Shown here: piece after piece, positions 48,561 through 60,707 of the stretch | Numbering within the stretch: position 1 is the first letter of the stretch | Layout: every line of letters starts with the position of its first letter | NCBI GenBank assembly: GCA_025738555.1 | Contig: JAOVFP010000014.1 | Span: 1,302,001-1,366,000 of the forward strand | Length of the DNA: 64,000 bases | Direction of reading: 5' to 3' | Source: Cyathus striatus | Taxonomy: Eukaryota > Basidiomycota > Agaricomycetes > Agaricales > Nidulariaceae | Notes under the pieces: model-generated | Told to the model about the DNA's origin: nothing | The model's database searches: none | What the model saw: only the letters and a program-made list of their open reading frames with translations | Translations under genes and position numbers: made by a program

Positions 48561-49892
48561 GAAGAAAAAGGGAAAGAAGAAACAATAGAAGAGACATATG
48601 TCGCCTGACAGCCTCCCAGTCCTCTTAATCGGACTCTCTACTGAGAGCATGGCAGTACCTTCCCCATGTCCTTCATAATCTCCCTCTCAATTCCTTTTTT
48701 TATTTATTTTTATTTATTTTTAAATCCTGTATTATATGTCGGTTATGGAAGGCCATATGTCGCGACAATGTAGCGTCTACCGTATGTTAAGGTAATATAA
48801 TAAGTAATGTAAGAGATGAGAGCTTGTAGCAAGCATAAGAGCGGCGGTATAATATGTAACTCGGGATGCCCTGCCGAAGGAAGGAAACCAGGAGGTGTGG
48901 GGCTGGAGGCGTCACTGTGAGTGAGCGCGCACCATATTTTCGGTGTAAGTGGCTGAATGCCAAAGCGGTGAAGCGGTTGTTGAGCTGCGTGTGACTGAGC
49001 GCTTTGTACGATGTGAAAGCTATTGTGAAATATTGAAACGAGAATCTCTCAATTCCTTGCTCACAAAGATTCCTACCCAAGAGGCTAGGTTCGATATCTT
49101 TGCACAGTTGGAGTAGACATTCGTCCTAGGTTACAGCTAATGTAGCTTTCGAGAATGGAGAGAGTGCGTAGTTTGGAATCTGGATATGTGCCACACAACC
49201 TGGTGTTCACAGTATTATTCATAGTATTATGCAGTCGAGGCGTTCAATCCAAGACACCAGAAAAGCGTCACGCACAATGAATCGCATGAACACTACCAGG
49301 AAGGAGTCTAATCTACAGCAGAAGTTAAGTTTCGTTAAAATGAGCAGAAAGCAATCCAACTAGTTCATTTCCCTCACCAACTACGTAGTTTGACACACTC
49401 GATTTGGCCATTCTTTCTTTCGTTTTGGTCATATTAAAGTAGAATTTTTAGTCTAAGTCGTAGTGTGCTGGGTATGAGGTAGGAGGCAACGTTGGGGAAA
49501 GGAGAGGGTGAAAGAAACGAAACGCCTCGCTGCGCGCTGGGCGGGCCGTTATGCCGGTGTGCAGCCAAAGGGTGTTGGCAAACATATGCAAATTTACGTT
49601 GAATGTCCGGCTTCGATGCGGCGTCGGCGCCTCAGCCCTCTACCGTCACTATCATCTAGCATTTGAACCTCAAGCTCAAGCTCAAGCCACAAATCTCGGA
49701 ATATTATATGCATTAGAGTATATTTGAGTCATCAAAATTTGAAAAGCAAATATGCAGAGCTGGTTAATGCAGAAACTCTCGAGTCCTTCAAGCAAGTATC
49801 GCGTTAGTATCTCGTAGTCAGGTATGTAGACCACATTATAAAGGTACTTGCATTTTGAAGCCTTCAAGCTCTTCAAGCTTCAAAGCTTGAGC
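48561..49892. other. Gene-free DNA inside the right arm
   Basis: Present here but missing between 31047 and 31078 of the left arm. Open frame 48787-49080 (minus) shows no domain. Origin unknown. Confidence 0.4.
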
Positions 49893-49899
49893 GCTCATC

Positions 49900-51015
49900 C
49901 CCAGTCAAAAGTCGGTCTAGGGAGAACTAGTGGTATCAATTGAGATCCAACTGCTAGATGACACTATACCTCGCCATAAAAAATAGAATACATAGATTTT
50001 TTTCGAGCGTCATCTAAGCACATCTATTCTAAACTAACGCCAAGAGCAATTCCCACTTTCCAAGCATTTATTTACCTGGTAGGTATAGTCATATCTAGCA
50101 ACAACGTAGCATTTGGTAGTGTCATTCTAGGTACATCTTGCCAGATTTTTTACATTCTGAGCCGTTTTAAAACAAAAAATGTATATTGGAAATGTATCTA
50201 ATAACATATGATACTATCTACACAAATTACACAAATATAACACCAACAAAGCTTGCAGTACAGCACCGCTGAATTTACTATAATACCATCAGCAACAGTT
50301 CAAATATTCAGATGAGATTATACATACAATATGTACACAAATATGGACCCCTCCAAGCAGTAATCCTACTCCAGAAACATCGAGACTAATTCCAGCTCAG
50401 TGGAATGATAGAAAATCGAAATGTCGGCAAGGTTAACTGGGAAGTTTGAAGTTGTGGGGAAGTAGCAGATGTATGTTGACAGGAAACCCTGTGCGCGAGA
50501 AGACACAATCAGATTGATTTTTATAGTAGCACTGTAAAACTAAGGAACATACCTTCGAAATTGTAGTGGGCTCATGACTTCTAAATCCAAATGCTTTTAC
50601 AGGAAGTGTTGCATGTAAGACTTGAAGAGGAATTAGTAGGAGAAGGGTGGAGTGAAGGACATACAAAATTTCCAAGAATAACGTGAAGCGCAAGAGGGGG
50701 AAAAGGAAGGAGGGTCCTGCATGCCACGGGAAAGTGCCAGGATTATAATAGAGAAAGGAAACGAACGACTTTACACAAATATTTTGATGTCGCTTCCGCA
50801 ATTGCGTTCATATTAGATATCCCTCGATATGCCTAGATTTTGCATCATGAAAGTTTGAAGGACATATCGTAATTTGTGCTCGAGAAGATGCCAAGACATT
50901 GTTAGTAGCCTTAGAGGCATTTTTTGGGTATTTTGCTAGATGCCGCTCGACAAAAATCTATACACTATTTCTCGCTCGACACCGCTCGAAATCGCTAGAC
51001 CGACTTTTGACTGGG
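49900..51015. mobile_element. Terminal-inverted-repeat DNA element, 1,116 bp, non-autonomous
   Basis: Perfect 21-bp inverted repeats starting CCCAGTCAAAAGTCGGTCTA (49900-49920 and 50995-51015), flanked by the 7-bp duplication GCTCATC (49893-49899 and 51016-51022). The inner frame 50433-50801 (minus, 122 codons) is hydrophobic and not transposase-like. Removing the element restores GCGCTCATC-TCACAAGCGCC, which parallels CGCTCAGC-TCACAAGCGCC in the left arm at about 31040. It is thus a real insertion with a paralogous empty site. Confidence 0.85.
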
Positions 51016-51268
51016 GCTCATCTCACAAGCGCCTTTACGTGATGCAAGACGGTTTCAATTTGTTTGACTTTGTCTCCCGCGCCCATCTGATACTAATAGT
51101 GACTCACCATGAAGTCCTGATTAACAAACATTTGACAATCATCGCCTGGAAGCTGGCTTACCGCTTGACCACGTAACGTCACTGCAAAGATTTTAAATAT
51201 GTGAGGACATAACTATCTCTAAAAATCACCGTCGACCACTACCTTAAACTTTCACGTATTCATTAGCA

Positions 51269-54200
51269 ATGTCTTCAAACGAAGGCGAACTGCCTAACTC
51301 CCAAAAGAAGAGGAAAACAGTACAACGTGCATGTGACCACTGCAGAATGAGGAAGAGTATGTCTCCCATACCACGCATATCGTTCAGTTGACAAGGCTAA
51401 CGCATACATACCGCAATTAGAACGATGTAACAATTTCAAGTAACTTTATCCATTCCTACGATGCTTAAAGTATACTTTTTAAGGTGACCAGCCCGCTTAC
51501 CCACAAACCAAGTGTTTGAATTGCACTGGGGATGGCGTCGCGTGCACGTTCAAAGCCGAACCGAAAGTGGGTTTTCGTATCTTTACATAAATAGATTTGC
51601 GCTAAGTTGGATATCCTTTGCAGAGACGCGGGATGCCTAAGGAGTATGTATAGTACCATTACTCATGATATCAAGGAATCTATAAGACCTAACAGTTATC
51701 TGGAAGTACTTGAACATCGACTCCGATTATTAGAAGGATTGGTTGTAAAGGCACTTCCTGTTTCACCTTCTCTCCGTCCTTTTCCTAATAGAGGCTCTTT
51801 TAGCTATGTCCTGACAAAATCATGCTACACAGACTCATATATGACCTCGACGCCGAATATGCAGCATACTTCCCAAGCGATGCAACGACCTCAGACTCAA
51901 CCTCCAGCTTCTCCGTCAGTTCCTTTTTTAGCTCAGCCACTCGCCCTTCACCTTCAACGGAAACAAAATCCGAGAATGACGTGTTAGATATAACACACAG
52001 AGTTGTTTCACTCACTCTTGGTTCGAAGAAAGACCTTTTCAGAGATGATGAGGTTGAAGAGGAGGATCATGTTCTTCCCGAACGGCAGGAGTTATCCTTC
52101 AAGTCGGATGATAACCTTCGGTTTTGGGGAAGAAGCAGCAAGATGACGTTAATGCAAACTGCTCTGTTACTTGCTTTAAAGGACAAGTACGCAACAGGTT
52201 CTTCAGTCAAGCAACGTATCCTGCAGAACCGAAGACCTTTCTTCTGGAAGAGACTTCCTGTGAGTGAGTTCTCGCCGTGTATTCTACCGTTCTTCATTCT
52301 AATGACCTTATTGGTAGTGGGATAAAGATACTATACGTCCAATTGTTAACTACACATTTCCTCCTCCCGATCTCATCACAAAACTCACAGATGCCTACTT
52401 TCAACACGTGAATTTGCTCTATCCTCTCCTTCACAAACCAACATTTGACCGTGCTGTTGTAAACAATCTTCACTTACATGATGAGGGATTTGGAAGTGTG
52501 CTCCTGCTAGTATGCGCTGTGGGCTCACGGTATACCGATTGCATTGATGAGCGAACATTATATGATGGAGAGAATTCACCATACTCCGCAGGCTGGAAAT
52601 GGTACAATCAAGTACAGGTTGTAAAGTCAGGATTGGTTGATTCTCCGACGTTGTATGGCTTACAGCTGTACTGCGTGAGTTTATAACCTATCTTAATGTT
52701 ATGTAGCTAACTCGTTTGAAAATTTAGTTGGCAGTCCAATTCCTTGTGGGATTCTGCGAACCACCGTCAATGTGGCTTCTCGCGGGTTTTGGTATTCGAC
52801 TCGCTCAGGACGTCGGAGCCCATCGTCGTCGCGTACCTCGGGAGAGACTTACCGTCGAGGATGAACTTTGGAAGAGAGCATTCTGGGTTCTTGTTTTTCT
52901 TGATCGAATGATTAGTTCGAGCGTAGGAAGACCGTGTGCAACATTTGACGAGAAGTGTGTCCATTGAAAATTTATGACAGCATGTGCTAATGCTCTACGT
53001 AGCTTCGATCTTGATATGCCCATCGAATGTGACGATGAGTACTGGGAGAACCCAAACCCTAAATATCGTTTCAAGCAACCGGAAGGTGTACCTTCCACAG
53101 TGTCTGCTTTTAATCAGCACCTTCAGCTTTGCAAGATAATATCATTTACGATGAGTTCGATTGTTTGTACACTCTATCTGAGCTCTTCGGTTAGTTTCTG
53201 AATTTGTTACATTGCAGTATTCAATAAAGACCAAGTGGTTGAAGTTAATATTGAAATCAGAGTGGGAGAAACACATTGTAACTGAGCTAGACTCCGCTTT
53301 GAACAGTTGGATTGGTGCATTACCTGAATACTGTAAGTGATAATATGGTTTATATGTCATATATCTAGAGACTGAGAAATGTTTATGCTTAGTGCGCTGG
53401 GACCCAACTCATCAGACTGATGACCGATTCTTCATGCTTTCGGGGTCGCTGATCGCTACATATCACTATATCCAAACTCTCGTACACCGCCCATTTATTC
53501 GATTCAATGACCCTCCTGGATCTGCACTTGCCTTTCCATCTCTAGCCATATGCACCAGCGCAGCACGATCTTGCTCGCTTGTTATGGAGCAACTTATGAA
53601 GCGTACATCTGTCATGTACCCATACATGCAAATGACGTGCTTAACAGCCGGAGTTGTGTTACTGGTCAACATCTGGGGTGGTAAATGCAGTGGAGTGGCA
53701 CCGGATCCAAAAGCAATGAAACAAGTAGAAATATGTAAAGATGTGCTGAGAAAGGCGGAAGAAAGATGGCACCACGCCGGGGCCCTTTTGTGCGTTTAAC
53801 TGTTCATCTTCATATACGCTTGGGCTTATAACAGTTGGTATATTAGAGACGTTCTAAATGAACTCACCAGCGCTGGGGAGATGATACTTCCTAAGGACGA
53901 CTCTAGACAATCGGAAAGTAACAGTGCTTGGAATGACAGCTCACTATCATCGTCATTTCAAAGCAGCATTTCTTCGTCAGGCCTTCCTACGTCCAATGTA
54001 TATCAGCCAGTATCACACGGTAGCCAACTGTATCCTCAAGGATTAGACAATTCTGAGCCGATAGATATCTATCAAAGAGATGCACAACAAACTGTTCATC
54101 TTACTTCTTTCAACGATGATTCAGGATCGTCAAACTACTATGGTAGTTACGACAACCTATTCAATCAGACGCCAGGAGGATACCCAAGCTCTCACGACGT

Positions 54201-54342
54201 CCCACAAAGTGGCATGGAATCTGATGTCTTTGAAAACTACGATCACAGCTACCAGCAAGCAACCGTAGATAGTAACACCATGGCTATGTGGTTTAATGCG
54301 CCTAATGGGTTCCAGTATGTGCCACTGCATTCAGGCTTCTGA
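51269..54342 (+). CDS. Zn2Cys6 transcription factor with Fungal_trans domain, copy 2
   Basis: Paralogue of the minus-strand gene at 27706-30800, same architecture. Exons: 51269-51356, 51421-51426, 51484-51566, 51624-51643, 51687-51741, 51804-52259, 52318-52674, 52728-52954, 53003-53162, 53218-53332, 53393-53789, 53835-54342; 823 residues. Zinc cluster Cys22, 25, 32, 42, 45, 52 intact, but the basic segment differs: CDHCRMRKKRC here, CDNCRKKRKRC in copy 1, in the part that contacts DNA. The linker reads PKEPNSYLEVLE rather than PKGPNSYLEVLE. A 24-nt (8-residue) deletion lies near the C-terminus (after FENYD). All exons keep frame, so it looks functional; DNA specificity may differ, which is inference. 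Upstream lies the 1.1-kb mobile element, about 250 bp from the start codon. Confidence 0.9.
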
Positions 54343-55500
54343 ACGACTTCTGACATTCTGAAATTTGATTATTATAGACGAAATGAATGGGAATTCGTTC
54401 CTCGCTAACTTTGCGGAAGTTTCTAACGAAATGAATCATCAGCACACGACAGATGGGCAACCAAGATCGTTTAGCATGTACTGATCGCGCTGTAGTAACA
54501 CAATTTTTTTCTCGAAAATCGATATGTATCGTAAACACGACTACACCCTTTGAAAACTGAAAACAAGAGAGAAATTCAGAGAAATGGGGCAGTTGCTATT
54601 TATTTACCAATAGTCAACCAATATTACCTTCAACCGATAGGAACTCCGGGCGGGTTGCAGATGAAGATCCGTTAAAGTATTACTGAAATTACTACAAGGC
54701 CACAGGTCGTTCGCGATACCCACAGTAACTATCTGAGAAAGCTTTTATCCCATCTAACAATACATCTTTACTTCCACGAGCGCTCGGAGTCGGCGGTGAA
54801 CAGAATTCGTACTTTTCAAATTCCGATGCCAGTGTCAGGGGGGAATATTGAATGGGCTTCAGGCCCCTCAAACGTTTACAGAATCGAGTGCAAGACACGA
54901 CGAGTCTGGCAGAGGTGCAATAAACTATCTTTCGTCTGACAACGTAATAGATATTACAACACGTAACATCCTTGACATGTCGCCCTTTGTAAACACGAAA
55001 TCGAACACAGAGTTAACCTCGGGTCAAAAGAAAAGCAAGGATATGTTGACGACGAAATCATGAATTCGCAGCTCAATCCGTTGATTGGCTCTCACTTGGA
55101 TATATGTCCTATGCATATACAGTAATATGAAGCATACATTACCGCACTAATATTCGATTCTGTTGCAAACTGCGATGTAAATTTAAGTGTAAGCATCAGG
55201 CTGGAGAGGTAAACGATCTGTTAACAAGCAAATATGTGCGAGCAGAGTGTAGTTTACACCGTCACTCATATCTCCATTTGACTAGCGAAATTAATGCATA
55301 AACCTTTCAATCCATAATATAAAAGAAAGAAATTGCATATTGGATTCATGGGTATAGATATAAGAATTCGAGCACGTAATCGAACAAATCAAAATTACTA
55401 ACCGAGATGCCGGATGCCGAATTCGGGTATCAATTTCTGAAATTGAAAACCTTCTTTCACACCTACCGCGACTAGAATTCAACGTTACTGCACTGCGGTG
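54343..55500. other. 3' flank of transcription factor copy 2
   Basis: Inside the right arm to 55073, then unique DNA. No gene. Around 54655-54705 a remnant of repeat AB (GATGAAGATCCGTTAAAGTA) is shared with 26900-26930. Confidence 0.45.
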
Positions 55501-57180
55501 ATTGCAATGTACCAAAGCAACCCAATTCCTTCACCACAGTGACTATACATCGGCAGCGCCTGCGCTGAATCAAACAAATCCAACCTGGTCACCTATCACC
55601 GCCTACTGCGGTTGTGCCTATGTCCCACACCGTGACTTCCCCAGCCCGCCTCCAACTACACCTTCGCTATTGTGGCCCTTGCCTTATAACTCATGCTCTA
55701 ACCCAATCCACTCCACCACCAACATTCCACCAACACCAACATTATGCATAACAACTGGCTGTGCAGCAGCCCTCCAAGGCCTTGCCATGGCACACGATTT
55801 CTTCACAGAGGGCAGCTTGGACGTCAACGTCGAAGATGACGAGTCTATTCCTGTAAACATGACGATAAAGATGAGAAAAAAAAGAGGAGAAGGGAGAAGG
55901 GGACATAGACAAACAGCAGCCCGCGCCGAAGGTTAAAACGAAGGGGAGAAGATGGTCGTGGTGGATAAGGAGAGTGATGATGATGCTTAGGAGGTTCGTT
56001 TCTTTGCCTTCTTTTCTCTCCCTTCCTTATTCTCTCCTTACTTTCTCTCGTTACATGCAGTAAATGAAACACAGGAACCGTCCTACAAATTTAAAAATGA
56101 CACTCAAACTACCCTCCACAACGCCTTCAAGCTCAATCTCAACTACACTCATCCCCCCCCCTCCCAAATGCACAAGGCACGCCTCAGTATTAGCATCAGC
56201 TGTGGCGTTACGCGGTAGGTCCCCCGTCAAGTGTGATGCCGCAGGTGGGCGGGGGTGCTTCTGATATGGGTTGCAAAGCCCAGAAGGTGACGCTTACACG
56301 TGATGATGTGGAGGATGTTGTGATTGAGACGAGGATGGTGAAGATGGGAAAGGTGGAATCTTAAGCGGACTAGGATACCTGTCTATAGGCGACATACGTT
56401 TACTAGGTTTACTTCAGTATTACACGTGGTTTTCCCCTTCCCCGCCTTTTATCTACAAGAGGGCCGCTTCTCTTTTAATCTTCCTCCTTCCCATTCACTT
56501 ATCCCTCTGTACCTCCCCACTTCTCTCCTCCATCTCTTCCCCGCCTCCTCCCTGTGCTTCTCTTTTCTGCTTCCTCTCCAGTCACCTACAACTAACATCC
56601 CATCCCTCCACAGATATAGAGTATCCAGCTTCATCCTCTTCATTCCCTCCCCTGAATCAGAAGACAGTGATGAATCGGAGGGCGAAGATGAGGCGCCTAT
56701 GCCTCTTGCTGTAGAAATCCCTGTTACCCCTGCTTTGGTTGTTCGAAGAGAAGGAGGGGGGGGGGGTGCCAATAGCAATGCCAACATGCCAAGCGATGTT
56801 GGCGTGTGTTGTTGAGTCTTTCCCGCTTTCTTGTTCCTCCGCTTATGTCAAACCAGGCTTTTCGTTTACATGTTGTGGGTGGTTGAAATATGCCCCGGTT
56901 TATATGGTGTGAGCGTGTGGCAGTTGGGCATTGCTATCACAGCTGTGTGCGGGGAGGAGGGGTGGATGGATGACACTTTTCATGGGCGCCTATGCTTGTG
57001 CAGCCGCCCATGTCTTAGAAATGTACTGGTCTGCTTTTCAGTAGACCTTATCCTCGCTCATTAATCTTCGCTGCAAGTTCGCCTGTTCTTTGATGTGCTG
57101 TTATGTGGGCTAGGACATGGGATGCTGCATTTTACATTGTACTGTTTGTAGGCCACCACTGCCATTCCTACTGCTTATCT
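55501..57180 (+). repeat. Dispersed repeat D, copy e
   Basis: Same block order as copy b: Pro/Thr-rich frame (55502-55936, 144 codons), block with GAAGATGGTCGTGGTGGA (55945), pyrimidine tract, acidic frame (SEDSDESEGEDEAPMPLAVE-like, 56620-56815) and GGATGGATGACACTTTTC (56965). Stop codons and frame shifts interrupt it. Confidence 0.55.
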
Positions 57181-57587
57181 TATTGCCAACTCTGTGAACA
57201 TCCCTTAATAAAACATATAAGGAGGTTTTAAATTATGAGATGCATAATACAGCATACTTTATTCCAAGTATTTTCATTCAAGGTAAGATCAGCTCAAACC
57301 AGTAACTTGAGTGCATATTTCTGGCTGTCATCTATACAATGGATCATAGCTGCTTACACAGGGATGTATAACAACCAACCAATCGAAACATTGGTCCAAT
57401 TATACACTTAACTAAGATGTATTACCACTGACATCAATGCACCTTGGAGTGTCTCAGAACTGCTTTGTACAAGTTATATCAACCCCTTTATCTGATGTGG
57501 AGTTTCTGAGTGTCCGGATCCCTATAATACAAGGCACAACCCCATCACACTTGCAAATTCCTGTAAGGTTTCTTTGATGCTCCAACT

Positions 57588-57870
57588 ATGAGACATATTT
57601 CTCTCGAAAAAGCATACCTTCTCGCCACTTACTTCGAGGTAAGCTCAGTTTACAATCAGCGAGATACACCAGCTAATTGTTAATTCGTTTAATTTAGGGA
57701 TCGTTATATGGTAGGGATTTGGTACTGGTTGCAATATAAGATTCTGAAGTCCACATTAACCTGTAACGCAGGTCTCTTCCTATGCCTCCTTGGAGTGACA
57801 CTTTACTTATATTTTAATCCCATGTATAACAAGGGAAGGCAGGACAATCATACATCAGTAATTAAATTTG
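57588..57870 (+). pseudogene. 5' fragment of the seven-helix membrane protein gene
   Basis: Matches exons 1-3 of the genes at 45.1 and 60.7 kb: ATG at 57588, exon 1 ending CTTCGAG before GTAAGC, the short second exon, and exon 3 encoding LFLCLLGVTLYLYFNP. Homology stops just after HTSVIK (about 57870) and the rest of the gene is missing. Its 5' flank (57340-57587) is also homologous. Confidence 0.8.
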
Positions 57871-60460
57871 TTTTTATAAAACAGTTTAATTGATGCGAAG
57901 GACTAGGTTGTAGCATACATATAGTGTGACACCAGCGGCTAACGAGGGGGATGGATGTGAGATGGAGGAAGCGAGAGCGCAGTGGGCAGATGTGAGCTTC
58001 TGGGAATATCACCTCGTATTCATCACACCGTTTATCATATCACCACCCAGTCACCACCCCTCACGCCCGCATCATCCCACACGTTCTCTTAGTCGCATTG
58101 GGATTCTTGCTGGCGCATAAAAAATGTTGATTTTGAGGTAGCATGGACGACGTTCAACTTCTAAGTTTTGTCTTCCTTATCGGCCATGCCTTCTTCATCT
58201 GCCACGCCTTCTCCATCTGCCATGCCTTCTTCATCTGCCATGCCTTCTTCATCTGCCATGTTCATCCCTCATAGCCTCCTATCCCCCACGTGTCCTTCAC
58301 CCCTCACCACTCCCAGCCCCAAGTCTGTATCATCCACCGTGTTTTCCTCGTATCACTGGTGCTCTCGTTAGCACACTTACAGTGTTAAGGTCTTTCATCG
58401 GGTGGATGATGTCTTTGAATAGCGCTGGGGTAACGAGAGGCAGAAGGAAGGGAGGACAGACAGAGGAGAGCAGCATGTGAGTGATAGCTGCTAAGATAGC
58501 AACCATGTTCGTCTTCTTCCCCATGTCCTCCAATAGGGTTTCAATAATAGTGGTTTCTTTTCATACTCGACCACAGAACCCTATCGTGGACAAACAACCC
58601 TATCTCACCGACCCCCTAACTCCTTCTGGAAAAGAGCTATGGCTGAGGATTCACATTGGAGAGACTTCGACTTGTAATGTTACGATGACTGCCGCGATAC
58701 CAATGTGTAACGATCGAGAAGGGTTGTAGGATGGCGGGTGTTAGGAACACCCCTTCTCTTCGAGATGCTGGACTTCGTGTAGCAGAGAGACGCGGTTAAG
58801 GGGAGAGATCGTCGAGTAGCATTGTAATGTATGACAACATGCGAGCAGGTGACGAAGGAAGGACGGTGGAATTGCAGATATGAGAGAGCAGCAGGTGACA
58901 GGTAGTTGCTTGGGTTAGGACCTTGTTTTCACCTCATTCATCAAGGTCTCCTTCGTAATCATCCCCTACGTTCGCCTCATCCCTCATCCCGAGGATCCTC
59001 AACAGCACAAAAGAAGCGCGAGCTCTGGCGTGGGGTGAGAAACAACTTCGAATAGCTTTCTGACTGTGGTCAAGACACAACGTGGGATGGTGGAGGGGGG
59101 AGGCAGCTGGTAGATGATTACCTATGATTGCGGCTAAGGGATGGAAGCCCTGTTGGTGGTGAGGAATAGAAGTAACTATTTTTATGTAAGTTGATAAGAG
59201 TACTCGATGGAATAAAGCACGAACCTATTCATGTGGTCACACAGCCTGTTCCAGCGCAGTCATTGATGATGACGAACCCCTCGGAAGGATGTGCACGACT
59301 CATAATCGGAGGCCACACCGCATGTCGAGTTCAAAGCGTCCACAGTGTGCCAATGTGACCTCAGTGAAAGAGGGTATGAAGGTATGAGCAAATAATCGAT
59401 ATCCTCGCTGCGGCTGAAATGAGATCATGATTCAATATTCATCAACCATCCATTGAACAAAATTGCTTACCATCTGCTCGGTCTATACCTGCATAAGCTC
59501 TAGGATCCCATCGTTCACAGCCAGCTATGAATGATCTTCCTTGCAACGGCCTTCTGGAAAGTATTCTAGTAAGAAATTAGTAGAACATAAACATAGAACA
59601 GAATCCGTGACCGCGAATGGAAAGGGATGAAGATAGCTTTAAGCTTACGTTGGCGTGCTCAACGCTGTGTAGGTATAGATTGAGGTAGGTATCGTTGCTG
59701 GACGTGACTCTGAGTGAGTTGTCGATGGCCTGGGAGTACGACATGCTCGTTGTTGGAGTATAGCCAGAAGTGGAAAAATGTGTCTATATTGAGGAGTAGA
59801 GGATAGTCACAGCACTTAAACAGGACGCTGAGAATGCTAAGAACAGCGACGAGCGTGTGAAATCGGAATAGAAATAGCTCACGCCAGGCGTTTATCTTAT
59901 CAAGCGAGGTCAGACTCCACAACTGTCCACAAATGTGAACCGAACTCAACGGACCAATAAACCACATTAATGCATCTGCACCAAGTCCTATTTCAGTATT
60001 AAATCGATAACAGCATACCACACCTGCCCTTTCATCGATCCTCCCATGGACATTAAGTAATTAACACAGTGCAAATGGGTCATGTGTGGATCTTCCTCGC
60101 AACCAATCCCCCTATTAATAACATGGCATAGTGTTCTCACCACGTCTTCGCATCTAAATCCATCTCTAACCTATGCATTCGAATAGGAAGGTATAACCTC
60201 AAGACGATATCAATTAATCAAGATCACGCTCACTTCCTCTTTGCCGTCGCATTCATACTATGGGCATGGATCATCCTGAAGGACTAATGAATTCTATTTC
60301 CACCAGGTATTTGTATCTGTATCTGGCTTCATATCTTCTCCAAATCCAAGAATTGGTAGATGCATGTCAATAAAATTGCTGTTGAAGCGACAGGTATATG
60401 TTTCATGTATCTTGATCTATTTATTCCGAGGCGCTGTTCATTGATCTGTGCAATGGATAT
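57871..60460. other. DNA with tandem repeat and unassigned frames
   Basis: A short tandem repeat at about 58181-58262 with an 18-nt unit (ATGCCTTCTTCATCTGCC) encodes SSSAMP repeats in one frame. On the minus strand 58330-58533 and 59659-60021 hold hydrophobic stretches (for example LLSSVCPPFLLPLVTPALF and FRFHTLVAVLSILSVLF) that could be exons of a membrane protein, but I could not build a model or name a family. Confidence 0.3.
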
Positions 60461-60707
60461 TAATGAATCATGATCGTTGGCACAGGGATGTATACCAACC
60501 AACCAATCAAGCCCACAACCATTGCTTCTTGCCCATATCAACACACCTTGGAGTTTCCCAGAACTGTGTCGTACCAAATCTTTGATCTGATATATACCTT
60601 CTGGGTGACCGGATCCCTATAATATGAGCCACAGCTTCATCGCACTTACATATAATTGTATGGTGACTTTAGTTCCTCTCTGAAAACAACAAAGCCGCTC
60701 CCCAACT

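Larger units (their letters stand above)
48140..55073. repeat. Right arm of large inverted duplication
   Basis: Mirror of 26508-31420. Longer than the left arm because of extra DNA: about 1.4 kb at 48490-49890 and the 1,116-bp element at 49900-51015. It lacks the 530 bases at 26930-27462 of the left arm. The transcription factor copy lies at 51269-54342. Confidence 0.83.

Noticed and set aside
58181..58262. CRISPR-like array
   Set aside because: Repeat units are contiguous without spacers, and the DNA is eukaryotic.
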